A stretch of 32,618 nt of DNA, taken from the NCBI GenBank assembly GCA_017960525.1, contig JAGCZA010000059.1, forward strand, positions 1 to 32,618. The letters run 5' to 3'. Below, piece after piece: positions 21,829 to 30,746 of the stretch; positions within the stretch are counted from its first letter, which is position 1, and each line of letters opens with the position of its first letter. Below the pieces are notes generated by a model, which was given only the letters and a program-made list of their open reading frames with translations, was not told the DNA's origin and did not search any database. The DNA is from Prevotella sp. (lineage in GTDB: Bacteria > Bacteroidota > Bacteroidia > Bacteroidales > Bacteroidaceae). A program made the translations under genes and the position numbers.

Positions 21829-23217
21829 CTATTTCTTCTCCTTCTCGCGGATATGTTCCTCGTATTCCGCCAGCTCTCGCTCACCGATGTGTGCCAGTCC
21901 GTAGTGCTCGTCGTGCTGTGAGAAGTCGAGGCCGACCTTTTCGCTATAGGCTGATACGCGTATGGGGATGAGACTGTCGATGAGTTTATAGCCCACCCAG
22001 CTCATAGCGAAGGTATAGACAAAAACGATGACGATGGCCAGCAGATGGTAGAGGAAAATGACAAAGCCTTCCCATGTGCCTGCGATAAGACCTTCCTGGA
22101 TGAAGATACCTGTCAGTACCGTGCCGAAGATACCGCCCGTGCCGTGTGTTGGGAACACGTCGAGGGCGTCGTCAATGCTGCTGCGTGAGCGCCAATAGAC
22201 TGCGACGTTACAGATGAGTGTGATGACAAACGCGATGAAAATGCTCTGGCCCACAGTGACATAGCCTGCCGACGGTGTGATGGCCACGAGACCAACAACA
22301 CAACCCACAGCGGCACCCATCGCCGACGGCTTACGACCGCGCAGGCAGTCGAAGAATATCCACGTCATCATTGCCGTTGCCGAGGCCGTATTCGTGTTGA
22401 GGAACGCCTTGATGGCCTGTCCGTCGGCATGCAGCGAAGAACCTGCATTGAAGCCGAACCAACCTAACCACAGCATGGCTGCACCCAGAAGTACAAAGGG
22501 GATGTTGGCGGGTTCGCTTTTACGGGTCTCCGCCTTGCGCCGTCCTAAATAGATGGCGCCGGCAAGGGCTGCCACGCCACTGGAGGCATGCACCACAATA
22601 CCACCGGCGAAGTCGATGACGCCCCACTTCATAAATAGTCCCTCAGGATGCCACGTCATGTGGGCCAGCGGACAATAGATGACGAAGAAGAAGAACATCA
22701 TGAAGAACATATAGGCCGAGAATCGCACGCGCTCGGCAAACGAGCCTGTAATCAGCGACGGCGTGATGATGGCGAACTTCATCTGGAACAGTGCGAACAG
22801 GGCCAGCGGTATCGTGGCTCCGCCCAGAATGTTCCCTGCCGGCGTCGTATAGACCTCGCTGCCCACACCGTGGAACATCAAGAATGTCAGCGGGTTACCG
22901 ATTATGCCGCCGACATCGTCGCCAAAGCACAGCGAGAAGCCGACCACCACCCACAGCACCGAAATCAGGCCCATAGCGATGAACGACTGCAACATGGTCG
23001 AGATGACGTTCTTGGCTCCCACCATGCCGCCGTAGAAGAACGACAGGCCGGGCGTCATCATCAACACAAAAATCGTGGCCGTGATGAGCCAAGCTACATC
23101 GGCAGCCGAAATCACAGACCAATCACACTCAAACGACGGTTCACCCACCGCCAGTCCTGCCACGGCTATCAGTGTCATCGCCGCCATCAGGATCTTCCAA
23201 CGTCTTTTTACCTTCAT
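21829..23217 (-). CDS. amtB: Ammonium transporter, Amt family
   Basis: A 462-residue inner-membrane ammonium channel. Residues 1-25 form a signal peptide (basic start, hydrophobic core, then GLAVGEPS), followed by about 11 membrane segments from residue ~38 to ~410. The twin pore histidines are His210 (GGIVVHASSG) and His358 (FPTHGTGG). The Amt signature DFAGG..VH at 202-210 is intact. A ~50-residue charged tail follows the last helix, where PII proteins act in other species. No glnK/PII gene is adjacent: the downstream side ends in a hairpin and the restriction-modification operon. It is divergent from gltB across a 319-base promoter region, with a strong promoter of its own. Confidence 0.96.
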   Translation of the reverse strand: MKVKRRWKILMAAMTLIAVAGLAVGEPSFECDWSVISAADVAWLITATIFVLMMTPGLSFFYGGMVGAKNVISTMLQSFIAMGLISVLWVVVGFSLCFGDDVGGIIGNPLTFLMFHGVGSEVYTTPAGNILGGATIPLALFALFQMKFAIITPSLITGSFAERVRFSAYMFFMMFFFFVIYCPLAHMTWHPEGLFMKWGVIDFAGGIVVHASSGVAALAGAIYLGRRKAETRKSEPANIPFVLLGAAMLWLGWFGFNAGSSLHADGQAIKAFLNTNTASATAMMTWIFFDCLRGRKPSAMGAAVGCVVGLVAITPSAGYVTVGQSIFIAFVITLICNVAVYWRSRSSIDDALDVFPTHGTGGIFGTVLTGIFIQEGLIAGTWEGFVIFLYHLLAIVIVFVYTFAMSWVGYKLIDSLIPIRVSAYSEKVGLDFSQHDEHYGLAHIGERELAEYEEHIREKEKK

Positions 23218-23268
23218 ACCTCTTTACCTAATTATAAATCACATATTACACTTTGCTATTTCAAGCCG

Positions 23269-23299
23269 CAAAGGTATAACGTTTTGGTGATTTTGCAAA
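23269..23299 (-). promoter_or_regulatory. amtB promoter
   Basis: On the minus strand TTTG (23299-23296), 19 bases, then TACCTTTG (23276-23269): a full match to the Bacteroidota promoter with ideal spacing. The leader to the amtB ATG at 23217 is about 45 nt. Confidence 0.8.
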
Positions 23300-23349
23300 T
23301 CAAACTCTTTCGTTTTGATTGTTAAAAACGCACACGGCTGTCACGTTGT

Positions 23350-23432
23350 AAAGTGTTAGTAGTCGTTGCACATTGTTTTGCTGACATTATGATTTAAAAT
23401 CAATACAATTTGCTACAAAGTGATAGTTGTCG
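23350..23432. promoter_or_regulatory. Candidate operator: 16-bp direct repeat between amtB and gltB promoters
   Basis: AAAGTGTTAGTAGTCG at 23350-23365 and AAAGTGATAGTTGTCG at 23417-23432 agree at 14 of 16 positions, in the same orientation and 67 bases apart. They lie upstream of both promoters, where an activator of nitrogen-assimilation genes would bind. The identity of any regulator is unknown. Confidence 0.5.
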
Positions 23433-23464
23433 CAAAATTAGACAATAAAAATGAAAGATTATTC

Positions 23465-23495
23465 TTGTATATTCAAACATTTTGATTTACCTTTG
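23465..23495 (+). promoter_or_regulatory. gltB promoter
   Basis: TTG (23465-23467), 20 bases, then TACCTTTG (23488-23495), followed by about 40 bases to the gltB ATG at 23537. A good Bacteroidota promoter, pointing away from amtB. Confidence 0.78.
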
Positions 23496-23536
23496 CAGCC
23501 GAAATCAAACAAAAGGATAGTAAAAGTAAGGATAAT

Positions 23537-26500
23537 ATGACAAAACGTAAACTTCAAACATCGAAAAGGTTGCAAACAGAAGCATATTCGCAGCAAGGGC
23601 TTTACCAGAGCCAGTACGAGCATGATGCTTGCGGCGTGGGAATGGTTGTTAACATTCACGGCGGCAAGAGTCACGAACTGGTTGACAATGCGCTGAGGGT
23701 GCTGGAAAACATGGAACATCGCGGTGCTGAGACTCGCGACAAGACGGGCGACGGCGCCGGTATCATGGTGCAGATTCCGCACGAGTTTATCCTTTTGCAG
23801 GGTATCCCCGTGCCTGAGAAGGGTAAGTACGGCACCGGTCTGGTATTCCTGCCGAAAGATGCCCAGGCCCAGCAGGAGATTCTGAGCGTGATGATTGAAG
23901 AGATAGAGCGTGAGGGACTGCTGCTTATGCACCTTAGGGCCGTGCCCACAAGCCCAGAAGTGCTGGGTGCTGCTGCACGCGAGGTGGAACCTGACATTAA
24001 GCAGGTGTTCGTGACTGGAATATCTGACGAACAGGTGCCAGTATTCGAGCGTATATTATATAAGGTGCGCAAAAGGATTGAAAACCGCATCGACAACGAG
24101 GACTTTTATATCTGCTCGTTGTCTAACAAAAATATCATCTATAAGGGTATGCTGACCAGCGGACAACTGCGTCGCTATTTCCCAGACCTGTCGAATGATT
24201 ACTTCACAAGCGGACTGGCGCTGGTGCACTCCCGTTTCAGCACAAACACATTCCCCAAATGGAAGCTGGCCCAGCCTTTCCGCTTGTTAGCCCACAACGG
24301 CGAGATCAACACCATTCGCGGTAATCGCGGTTGGATGAAGGCCCGTGAGAGTGTGCTGAACAGCGAGGCTTTGGGCGACATCAAGGATTTGCGCCCAATC
24401 GTGCAGGAGGGTATGAGCGACTCAGCATCGCTGGACAATGTGTTTGAGTTCCTGATGCTCAGTGGCCTCTCATTACCGCAGGCTATGGCTATCCTGGTGC
24501 CAGAGAGTTTTAACGACAAGAACCCCATCAGCGAGGATCTGAAGGCGTTCTATGAGTATCACTCCATCCTGATGGAGCCATGGGACGGCCCTGCTGCGCT
24601 GTTGTTTAGCGATGGTCGCTATGCCGGCGGTATGCTGGACAGAAACGGTCTGCGCCCTAGCCGTTATACGATTACGAAACAGGGTATGATGGTTGTGGCC
24701 AGCGAGGTGGGCGTGATGGACTTTGAGCCTGGCGATGTGGTGTCGAAGGGCCGTCTGCAGCCAGGCAAGATTCTGCTGATTGACACACAGGAAGGTAAGA
24801 TTTACTACGATGGCGAGATAAAGGAGCAGTTGGCCAAGGCACATCCCTACCGCGAGTGGCTTAATGAGAATCGCGTGCAGTTGGAGAAGCTGAAGAGCGG
24901 TCGCCACGTGGTTAACTCGGTGAGCAATTACGAGCAGAAACTCGTCACCTTCGGCTTTGGCCAGGAGGACATCGACAAGACCATTGTTCCTATGGCGACA
25001 GCAGGTCAAGAACCCGTGGCTGCGATGGGTAACGACACACCGTTAGCAGTCATCTCAGACCGTCCGCAGGTGCTGTTCAACTACTTCCGTCAGCAGTTTG
25101 CACAGGTGACGAATCCTGCCATTGACCCGATTCGCGAGGAACTGGTGATGAGTCTGACGGAGTATATCGGAGCTGTAGGTACTAACATTCTGACGCCCGA
25201 TGCATCAAACTGTAAGATGGTGCGACTGCCCCAGCCTGTGCTGACTAACACACAACTCGACATTTTATGTAACATACGCTATAAGGGATTCAACACCAAG
25301 AAACTCTCCATTCTCTTCGAAATGAGTAAGGGCGAGGAGGGCTTGCGTCAGGCTTTGGATGATCTGTGTCATCAGGCCGAGGCTAGTGTGGACGAAGGTG
25401 TGAATTACATCATCCTCTCTGACCGCGATCTCGACGACAAGCATGCTGCCGTCCCGTCGCTACTGGCTGTAAGTGCCGTTCACCATTATCTGATTAGCGT
25501 GGGCAAGCGCGTACAGACCGCCTTGATTGTGGAAAGCGGAGAGATTCGCGAGGTGATGCACGCAGCCCTGCTGCTGGGCTATGGTGCCAGTGCCCTCTGC
25601 CCATATATGACATTCGCCATCCTCGACAATCTGGTGAAGCAACACAAGATTCAGGAGGATTACGCAACAGCTGAGACCCACTATATCAAGGCAGTGGATA
25701 AAGGTCTGAAGAAGATTATGTCGAAGATGGGTATCTCGACTATCCGCAGCTATCGTGGCGCCAAGATTTTCGAGAGCATCGGACTAAGCGAAGACCTGCT
25801 GAGAAGGTACTTCGGAACAGAGGTGAGCACCATAGGAGGTGTTGGATTGAAGGAGATTGCTCGCGATGCTATTGCCTTTAGTCGTTTGGGGATGTCACAG
25901 ACAGCAATTGGTAATCTTCCTAAACGACCAAACGACCAAACGACCTATCTGCCAAATAATGGTCAGTTTGCTTGGCGCAAGGATGGCATCAAGCACGCCT
26001 GGAACCCAGAGACCATCGCCCAATTGCAGCTGGCCACCCGTCAGGGCAACTACGAGAAGTTCAAGCAGTGGTCGGCCATCGTCGACGAGAAGGAATCGCC
26101 AATCTTCATCCGTGACTTCTTCAAATTCAAGAAGGCAGCCAAGCCTACGCCTATCGACGAAGTGGAGCCAGTTGAGAGCATTGTGAAGCACTTCGTGACA
26201 GGTGCCATGAGTTTTGGTGCATTAAGCATCGAGGCCCACGAGGCGCTGGCACTGGCCATGAACAAACTGGGCACACGCAGTAATACTGGCGAGGGTGGTG
26301 AGGACAACGCCCGCTATCACTCAGAGGTGGATGGCGTCAGTCTGAGTTCAAAGACCAAGCAAATCGCTTCAGGACGTTTTGGCGTGACAGCCGAATATCT
26401 GGTGAATGCCGAGGAGATACAAATCAAGGTGGCACAGGGTGCCAAGCCTGGTGAGGGCGGACAGCTGCCCGGCTTCAAGGTCAACGAGATTATTGCCAAG

Positions 26501-28231
26501 ACGCGTAACGCCATCCCTGGCATCTCGCTCATCTCGCCGCCGCCTCATCACGACATCTACTCGATTGAGGACCTGGCGCAGCTCATCTTCGACCTGAAGA
26601 ATATCAATCCCACGGCTGCCGTCAGCGTGAAGCTTGTGGCCGAGAGCGGGGTGGGAACCATTGCCGCAGGTGTGGCAAAGGCCAAGGCCGACTTGATTGT
26701 TATCAGCGGTGCCGAGGGTGGTACGGGTGCCAGCCCTGCCTCAAGTATGCGATTCGCAGGTATCTCGCCTGAGATTGGACTCGCCGAGACGCAGCAGACG
26801 CTGGTGATCAACGGTCTGCGTAATCAGGTTCGCCTGCAGACCGACGGACAGCTTAAGACCGCCAAGGATGTGATTATTATGGCGATGTTGGGTGCCGACG
26901 AGTTCTCGTTTGGCACGCTGCCGCTGATTGTACTGGGCTGCGTGATGATGCGTAAGTGTAATACAAATACCTGTCCGATGGGTGTCGCTACCCAGAATCC
27001 CGAGCTGCGCAAGCATTTCGAGGGGCGTGCTGAGTACGTAGTGAACTTCTTCTCCTTCCTGGCAGAGCAGGTGCGCGAGTATCTGAGTGAGATAGGGGTG
27101 CACAGTCTCAAAGAAATCATTGGTCACACAGAGCTCATCAAGGTTAGTGTGCCCGACGGTTCCGCCGTCGAGAAATGGAAGACCATCGACTTCAGCCGTT
27201 TGCTTTTTAAACCCGACGTCGACCATCGCGCAGCCACTCCCCTCCCTTCAAGGGGAGGGACATGGGGTGGGGGCTGTGACTCCAACTCCACTACAGCGAA
27301 AGATACTGACCCCATCCCCAACCCCTCCCCTACAAGAGAGGGGAGCGGCTGCGCCCTCTATTGGGATTGTGGCACATTCACCAAGGTCAGCGGCGTAAAG
27401 GACGAAGAGATCATCCGCGCAGCGCAGAAAGCTATCGACAATCAAGAAGAGGTGACGCTCGACTACGCCATCAAGAATACAGACCGTGCTGTTACTACTA
27501 TGCTCTCTGGTGTCATCGCCAAGAAATACGGCGAAGCCGGCCTGCCCGACAATACGATTAACATCAAGTTCAAGGGTTCTGCAGGACAGAGTTTCGGAGC
27601 CTTTGCCGTTCACGGACTGAACCTGAAACTCGAGGGCGAGTGTAACGACTACTTTGGCAAGGGACTCTCAGGTGGTCGCATCTCGATTCTCCCTCCAGCC
27701 CGAAGCGGTGAGGACTTCCATGCCGAGGACAACATCATCGCTGGTAACACCGGCCTCTACGGTGCCACGAGCGGCGAAATCTACATCAACGGTAAGGTCG
27801 GCGAGCGCTTTGGTGTGCGTAATTCTGGAGCCATTGCCGTCATCGAGGGCGCAGGTGACCACTGCTGCGAGTATATGACTGGTGGACGTGTGGTGGTGCT
27901 GGGCGATACAGGTCGTAATTTCGCTGCCGGTATGAGTGGTGGTGTGGCCTACGTTTGGGATCGCAAGCACAACTTCGACTACTTCTGCAACATGGATATG
28001 GTTGAAATCAACCTGGTTGAGGACAGCGTATCGCGTAAGGAACTGCTCGAACTCATCCGTCAACACTATCTGCATACAGGTTCTGCCCTGGCAGGACGTA
28101 TGCTCGACAATTGGAACCGCTACTGCGAGGAGTTCGTACAGGTAGTGCCTATCGAGTACAAGCGTGTGCTGCAGGAAGAGCAGAACAAGAAGCTCCAGGA
28201 GAAGATTGCCAACATCCAGAGAGACTACTGA
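23537..28231 (+). CDS. gltB: Glutamate synthase, large subunit
   Basis: A 1564-residue GOGAT large chain that makes glutamate from glutamine and 2-oxoglutarate. The N-terminal Ntn glutaminase has Cys32 (EHDACGVGM) as nucleophile after a ~31-residue propeptide. The central and FMN-binding synthase domains follow, with the 3Fe-4S cysteines in CVMMRKCNTNTC (around 26938-26973). The C-terminal GXGXG beta-helix domain runs from about residue 1310. It is longer than the usual ~1500. Part of the excess is a GC-rich repeat translated at about residues 1231-1273 (ATPLPSRGGTWGGG... PNPSPTREGSG), between the synthase and beta-helix domains. A triplet of an 8-bp unit encodes residues 796-803. First gene of gltB-gltD-dapF-dapL. 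Confidence 0.95.
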   Translation: MTKRKLQTSKRLQTEAYSQQGLYQSQYEHDACGVGMVVNIHGGKSHELVDNALRVLENMEHRGAETRDKTGDGAGIMVQIPHEFILLQGIPVPEKGKYGTGLVFLPKDAQAQQEILSVMIEEIEREGLLLMHLRAVPTSPEVLGAAAREVEPDIKQVFVTGISDEQVPVFERILYKVRKRIENRIDNEDFYICSLSNKNIIYKGMLTSGQLRRYFPDLSNDYFTSGLALVHSRFSTNTFPKWKLAQPFRLLAHNGEINTIRGNRGWMKARESVLNSEALGDIKDLRPIVQEGMSDSASLDNVFEFLMLSGLSLPQAMAILVPESFNDKNPISEDLKAFYEYHSILMEPWDGPAALLFSDGRYAGGMLDRNGLRPSRYTITKQGMMVVASEVGVMDFEPGDVVSKGRLQPGKILLIDTQEGKIYYDGEIKEQLAKAHPYREWLNENRVQLEKLKSGRHVVNSVSNYEQKLVTFGFGQEDIDKTIVPMATAGQEPVAAMGNDTPLAVISDRPQVLFNYFRQQFAQVTNPAIDPIREELVMSLTEYIGAVGTNILTPDASNCKMVRLPQPVLTNTQLDILCNIRYKGFNTKKLSILFEMSKGEEGLRQALDDLCHQAEASVDEGVNYIILSDRDLDDKHAAVPSLLAVSAVHHYLISVGKRVQTALIVESGEIREVMHAALLLGYGASALCPYMTFAILDNLVKQHKIQEDYATAETHYIKAVDKGLKKIMSKMGISTIRSYRGAKIFESIGLSEDLLRRYFGTEVSTIGGVGLKEIARDAIAFSRLGMSQTAIGNLPKRPNDQTTYLPNNGQFAWRKDGIKHAWNPETIAQLQLATRQGNYEKFKQWSAIVDEKESPIFIRDFFKFKKAAKPTPIDEVEPVESIVKHFVTGAMSFGALSIEAHEALALAMNKLGTRSNTGEGGEDNARYHSEVDGVSLSSKTKQIASGRFGVTAEYLVNAEEIQIKVAQGAKPGEGGQLPGFKVNEIIAKTRNAIPGISLISPPPHHDIYSIEDLAQLIFDLKNINPTAAVSVKLVAESGVGTIAAGVAKAKADLIVISGAEGGTGASPASSMRFAGISPEIGLAETQQTLVINGLRNQVRLQTDGQLKTAKDVIIMAMLGADEFSFGTLPLIVLGCVMMRKCNTNTCPMGVATQNPELRKHFEGRAEYVVNFFSFLAEQVREYLSEIGVHSLKEIIGHTELIKVSVPDGSAVEKWKTIDFSRLLFKPDVDHRAATPLPSRGGTWGGGCDSNSTTAKDTDPIPNPSPTREGSGCALYWDCGTFTKVSGVKDEEIIRAAQKAIDNQEEVTLDYAIKNTDRAVTTMLSGVIAKKYGEAGLPDNTINIKFKGSAGQSFGAFAVHGLNLKLEGECNDYFGKGLSGGRISILPPARSGEDFHAEDNIIAGNTGLYGATSGEIYINGKVGERFGVRNSGAIAVIEGAGDHCCEYMTGGRVVVLGDTGRNFAAGMSGGVAYVWDRKHNFDYFCNMDMVEINLVEDSVSRKELLELIRQHYLHTGSALAGRMLDNWNRYCEEFVQVVPIEYKRVLQEEQNKKLQEKIANIQRDY
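25922..25945. repeat. Three tandem copies of an 8-bp unit inside gltB
   Basis: AAACGACC occurs three times without interruption. It encodes KRPNDQTT, using all three frames of the unit, just before LPNNGQFAWRKDG. Loss or gain of one unit would shift the gltB frame. Confidence 0.8.
27228..27354. repeat. Family A inverted-pair element inside gltB
   Basis: It starts GCGCAGCCACTCCCCTCC and ends GGGGAGCGGCTGCGC, so the ends are inverted copies. Each half contains its own small palindrome (CCCCTCCC...GGGGAGGG). A spacer with AGCGAAAGATACTGACCCC separates the halves. The intergenic copies at 32051 and 32261 have the same layout, including GAGAAAGATACT.ACCCCA. The element is open in the gltB frame. 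Confidence 0.85.
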
Positions 28232-28233
28232 TA

Positions 28234-28382
28234 TGGATTTACGGTTTGACGATGTACTATTTACGATTTATTTTTCAATTTAACTATTGTGTTATTTCGC
28301 GGATAGAATTCTGAAAATCGTCAAATCAATCAAATCGTAAATAAATTGTAAATCGAAAATTTGTAAATAGTAAATAACCGAG
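28234..28382. repeat. AT-rich GTAAATCG-type repeats between gltB and gltD
   Basis: ATTTACGATTTA near 28260 faces AAATCGTAAAT near 28335, and two further GTAAAT(C/A)G units follow before the gltD start. The inverted arrangement could fold into a hairpin between the two genes. The same words fill two other intra-operon spacers in the window. Confidence 0.55.
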
Positions 28383-29813
28383 ATGGGAAATCCAAAAGCA
28401 TTTTTAGAGATACATCGCCAGGAGGCGGGTTACCGTCCGATTCACGATAGAATCCACGACTTCGGCGAGGTAGAGCAGACACTTAGCACCCGCGAACGCA
28501 AACTGCAGGCCTCGCGCTGTATGGACTGCGGCGTGCCTTTCTGCCACTGGGCTTGTCCGCTGGGCAACAAAGCGCCCGAATGGAATGACGCGCTGTATAA
28601 AGGTGACTGGGAGTTGGCTTACCGCTTGCTGAATAGTACTAACCCCTTCCCAGAGTTCACCGGTCGTATCTGTCCTGCGCTCTGCGAGAAGGCCTGTGTG
28701 CTGAACCGCTTCAACCACGAGCCCACCACCAACCGCGAGGACGAGGCCGCTATCACCGAGGCTGCCTTCCGCGAGGGGTACATCCAGCCCCGCACCGACA
28801 TCAAGCGCAATGGTAAGAAGGTGGCTGTTATTGGTTCAGGCCCTGCCGGACTTGCCGCTGCCAACGACCTGAACTTGATGGGCTACAAGGTAACAGTATT
28901 CGAGAAAAATGAGGCCGCAGGCGGTCTTCTACGCTACGGCATCCCCAACTTCAAGCTGAACAAGGCCATCATCGACCGTCGCATCAAGTTGTTGGAGGCT
29001 GAGGGCATAGAGTTTAAGTATGGAGTAGAAGCCTCCCCAAGCTCCTCCAAAGGAGGGGGTGTTGAGATACACATATCGCCTAATTATTCTGTGTCATCAT
29101 CCAACCAAACATCCCCTCCTTTGGAGGGGCTTGGGGAGGCCTTCGACGCCGTCGTCCTCGCCACCGGCACCCCAACCGCCCGCGACCTTAAGGCCCCAGG
29201 CCGCGACCTGAAGGGCGTACACTTCGCCCTCGAGTTGCTCTCTCAGCAAAACCAAGTTCTCGCTGGTATGGAGTTTGGTAAGGACGAGCGCATCACAGCC
29301 AAAGGCAAGGACGTTCTCGTCATCGGCGGCGGTGACACCGGCTCCGACTGTATTGGTACTGCCCACAGACAGGGCTGCAAGAGTGTGACTCAGATTGAGA
29401 TTATGCCGAAGCCCGTTGAGGGACCTGAGGATCCGCAGAACCCCTGGCCCAACTGGCCTCGCACCCTCAAGACCACCTCAAGTCACGAGGAAGGTTGTAC
29501 CCGCCGTTGGAACATCAACACTCTGGAGTTCTTAGGCGAGCATGGCAAACTGACTGGTGTGAAGGTACAGGAAATAGACTGGAATCCGAATCCCAACGGT
29601 GGTCGCCCCATTATGGTTGAGAAAGGCAAACCTGAGATTATCAAGGCTGAACTCGTCCTCCTCGCTATGGGCTTCCTAAAGCCTGAACATCCTGAATACC
29701 CAGAGAACGTCTTTGTTTGCGGTGACTCTGCCAACGGTGCTTCGCTTGTAGTTCGTGCTATGGCCAGTGGCAAACAGACAGCAATTAAGGTAAACTATTA
29801 TCTTTCAAAATGA
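28383..29813 (+). CDS. gltD: Glutamate synthase, small subunit
   Basis: A 476-residue FAD/iron-sulfur subunit that passes electrons from NADPH to GltB. The N-terminal 4Fe-4S cysteines are at 46, 49, 54 and 58 ([13 protein letters not shown]) and 97, 101 and 105 (CPALCEKAC). The FAD site [14 protein letters not shown] is at 147-160 and the NADPH site [13 protein letters not shown] near 310-322. Residues ~217-253 are an extra segment (SPSSSKGGG ... [14 protein letters not shown]) encoded by a palindromic element of 37 codons, placed within the nucleotide-binding fold. The stop overlaps dapF by 4 bases. It is separated from gltB by 151 bases of repeat-rich DNA. Confidence 0.96.
   Translation: MGNPKAFLEIHRQEAGYRPIHDRIHDFGEVEQTLSTRERKLQASRCMDCGVPFCHWACPLGNKAPEWNDALYKGDWELAYRLLNSTNPFPEFTGRICPALCEKACVLNRFNHEPTTNREDEAAITEAAFREGYIQPRTDIKRNGKKVAVIGSGPAGLAAANDLNLMGYKVTVFEKNEAAGGLLRYGIPNFKLNKAIIDRRIKLLEAEGIEFKYGVEASPSSSKGGGVEIHISPNYSVSSSNQTSPPLEGLGEAFDAVVLATGTPTARDLKAPGRDLKGVHFALELLSQQNQVLAGMEFGKDERITAKGKDVLVIGGGDTGSDCIGTAHRQGCKSVTQIEIMPKPVEGPEDPQNPWPNWPRTLKTTSSHEEGCTRRWNINTLEFLGEHGKLTGVKVQEIDWNPNPNGGRPIMVEKGKPEIIKAELVLLAMGFLKPEHPEYPENVFVCGDSANGASLVVRAMASGKQTAIKVNYYLSK
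29031..29141. repeat. Family B inverted-pair element inside gltD, 111 bp
   Basis: The ends are perfect 11-bp inverted repeats, GCCTCCCCAAG and CTTGGGGAGGC. Each half carries a small hairpin: CTCCTCC-AAA-GGAGGGG (left) and CCCCTCC-TTT-GGAGGGG (right). Between them is a ~50-base AT-richer spacer. The length is 111 bases, exactly 37 codons, so the gltD frame is kept. The carA-carB junction element is a relative. Confidence 0.85.
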
Positions 29814-30715
29814 GCAAGATCAGATTCACCAAGATGCACGGCTGCGGCAACGACTATATCTACGTCGATACCATGCAGTACCCCATCGCCGACCCCGTCC
29901 AGGCATCCATCCTTTGGAGCGACCGCCACAAGGGCATTGGCAGCGACGGACTGGTACTCATTGGCACGTCTCCCATCCCTGAGGCCGACTACAGCATGCG
30001 CATCTTTAATGCCGACGGCTCCGAGGCGATGATGTGCGGCAATGCCTCACGGTGTATCGGGAAGTATCTCTATGAGCGCGGAATCACAACACAAACACAA
30101 ATTCGCCTGCTGACCAAATCGGGAGTAAAAATTCTGAAGTTGAACATCGCGCAGCCGCTCCCCTCTGAACCCTGCCCTTACGGGGTGGGGGCGGAGGTGG
30201 GGGTTGTATCTTCCATCACCGTTGACATGGGCGAGCCTGTTCTGGTGGACGAGAAGCTCTTCCTGCCCAATCGTGGCCTCGACAAGGGAGTATTCGTATC
30301 AATGGGCAATCCCCACTACGTCATCTTCACAGACAATGTGGACCAGGTAGGAGAGACGGGACGTAAATTAGAGCTTCATCCAGCTTTTCCACGACGCTGT
30401 AATATCGAGTTCGCACAAGTTACTGACTCCACTCCCAACACCTTCCCTACAAGGGAGAGGAGCGGATGCAGCATTATTCGCACTCGCGTCTGGGAGCGTG
30501 GCAGCGGCGTCACTCAAGCTTGTGGTACAGGTGCCTGCGCAACAGCAGTTGCCGCTTTTATCACGGGTCGCGCTAGTCGTCAGTCACAGATTGTTATGGA
30601 TGGCGGTACACTCAACATCGAACTGCGTGAGAGTGACAATCACGTCTATATGACAGGCCCCGCTGAATTCGTCTTCGACGGTTTCATTGAACTGCCCGAC
30701 GCGCAGTCAAATTAG
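29810..30715 (+). CDS. dapF: Diaminopimelate epimerase
   Basis: A 301-residue cofactor-free epimerase that converts LL- to meso-diaminopimelate for lysine and peptidoglycan. The two catalytic cysteines are Cys76 (MMCGNASRC) and Cys238 (QACGTGACA); the N-terminal [12 protein letters not shown] is typical. It is longer than the usual ~275. Two extra segments, residues ~114-131 ([18 protein letters not shown]) and ~206-220 ([15 protein letters not shown]), are encoded by GC-rich half elements of family A. It overlaps gltD by 4 bases (ATGA) and is followed by dapL after 31 bases. Confidence 0.94.
   Translation: MSKIRFTKMHGCGNDYIYVDTMQYPIADPVQASILWSDRHKGIGSDGLVLIGTSPIPEADYSMRIFNADGSEAMMCGNASRCIGKYLYERGITTQTQIRLLTKSGVKILKLNIAQPLPSEPCPYGVGAEVGVVSSITVDMGEPVLVDEKLFLPNRGLDKGVFVSMGNPHYVIFTDNVDQVGETGRKLELHPAFPRRCNIEFAQVTDSTPNTFPTRERSGCSIIRTRVWERGSGVTQACGTGACATAVAAFITGRASRQSQIVMDGGTLNIELRESDNHVYMTGPAEFVFDGFIELPDAQSN
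30149..30208. repeat. Left half of a family A element inside dapF
   Basis: It starts GCGCAGCCGCTCCCCTC, as in the gltB and intergenic elements, and even shares the preceding CATC with the gltB copy. It then runs into G-rich sequence (GGGGTGGGGGCGGAGGTGGG). It is translated in frame near residues 114-131. Confidence 0.75.
30422..30472. repeat. Right half of a family A element inside dapF
   Basis: ACTGACTCCACTCCCAACAC, then CCTACAAGGGAGAGGAGCGG, then ATGCAGC, follows the right half of the gltB element (ACTGACCCCATCCCCAACCC ... GGGGAGCGGCTGCGC) with few changes. It lies 213 bases after the left-half copy, with normal dapF sequence between. Confidence 0.7.
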
Positions 30716-30746
30716 TAAATCGAAAATTCGTAAATCGTAAATAGAA
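30716..30746. repeat. AT-rich GTAAATCG-type spacer repeat between dapF and dapL
   Basis: The 31-base spacer is TAAATCG, AAAATTCG, TAAATCG, TAAATAG in series, ending just before the dapL ATG. It is the third spacer in the window built from these words. Confidence 0.6.

Larger units (their letters stand above)
23218..23536. other. Divergent amtB / gltB regulatory region
   Basis: A 319-base region without a gene. It contains the amtB promoter (23269-23299), a 16-bp direct repeat (23350-23365 and 23417-23432), the inverted pair TTGTC/GACAA around 23428-23446, and the gltB promoter (23465-23495). Confidence 0.75.
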
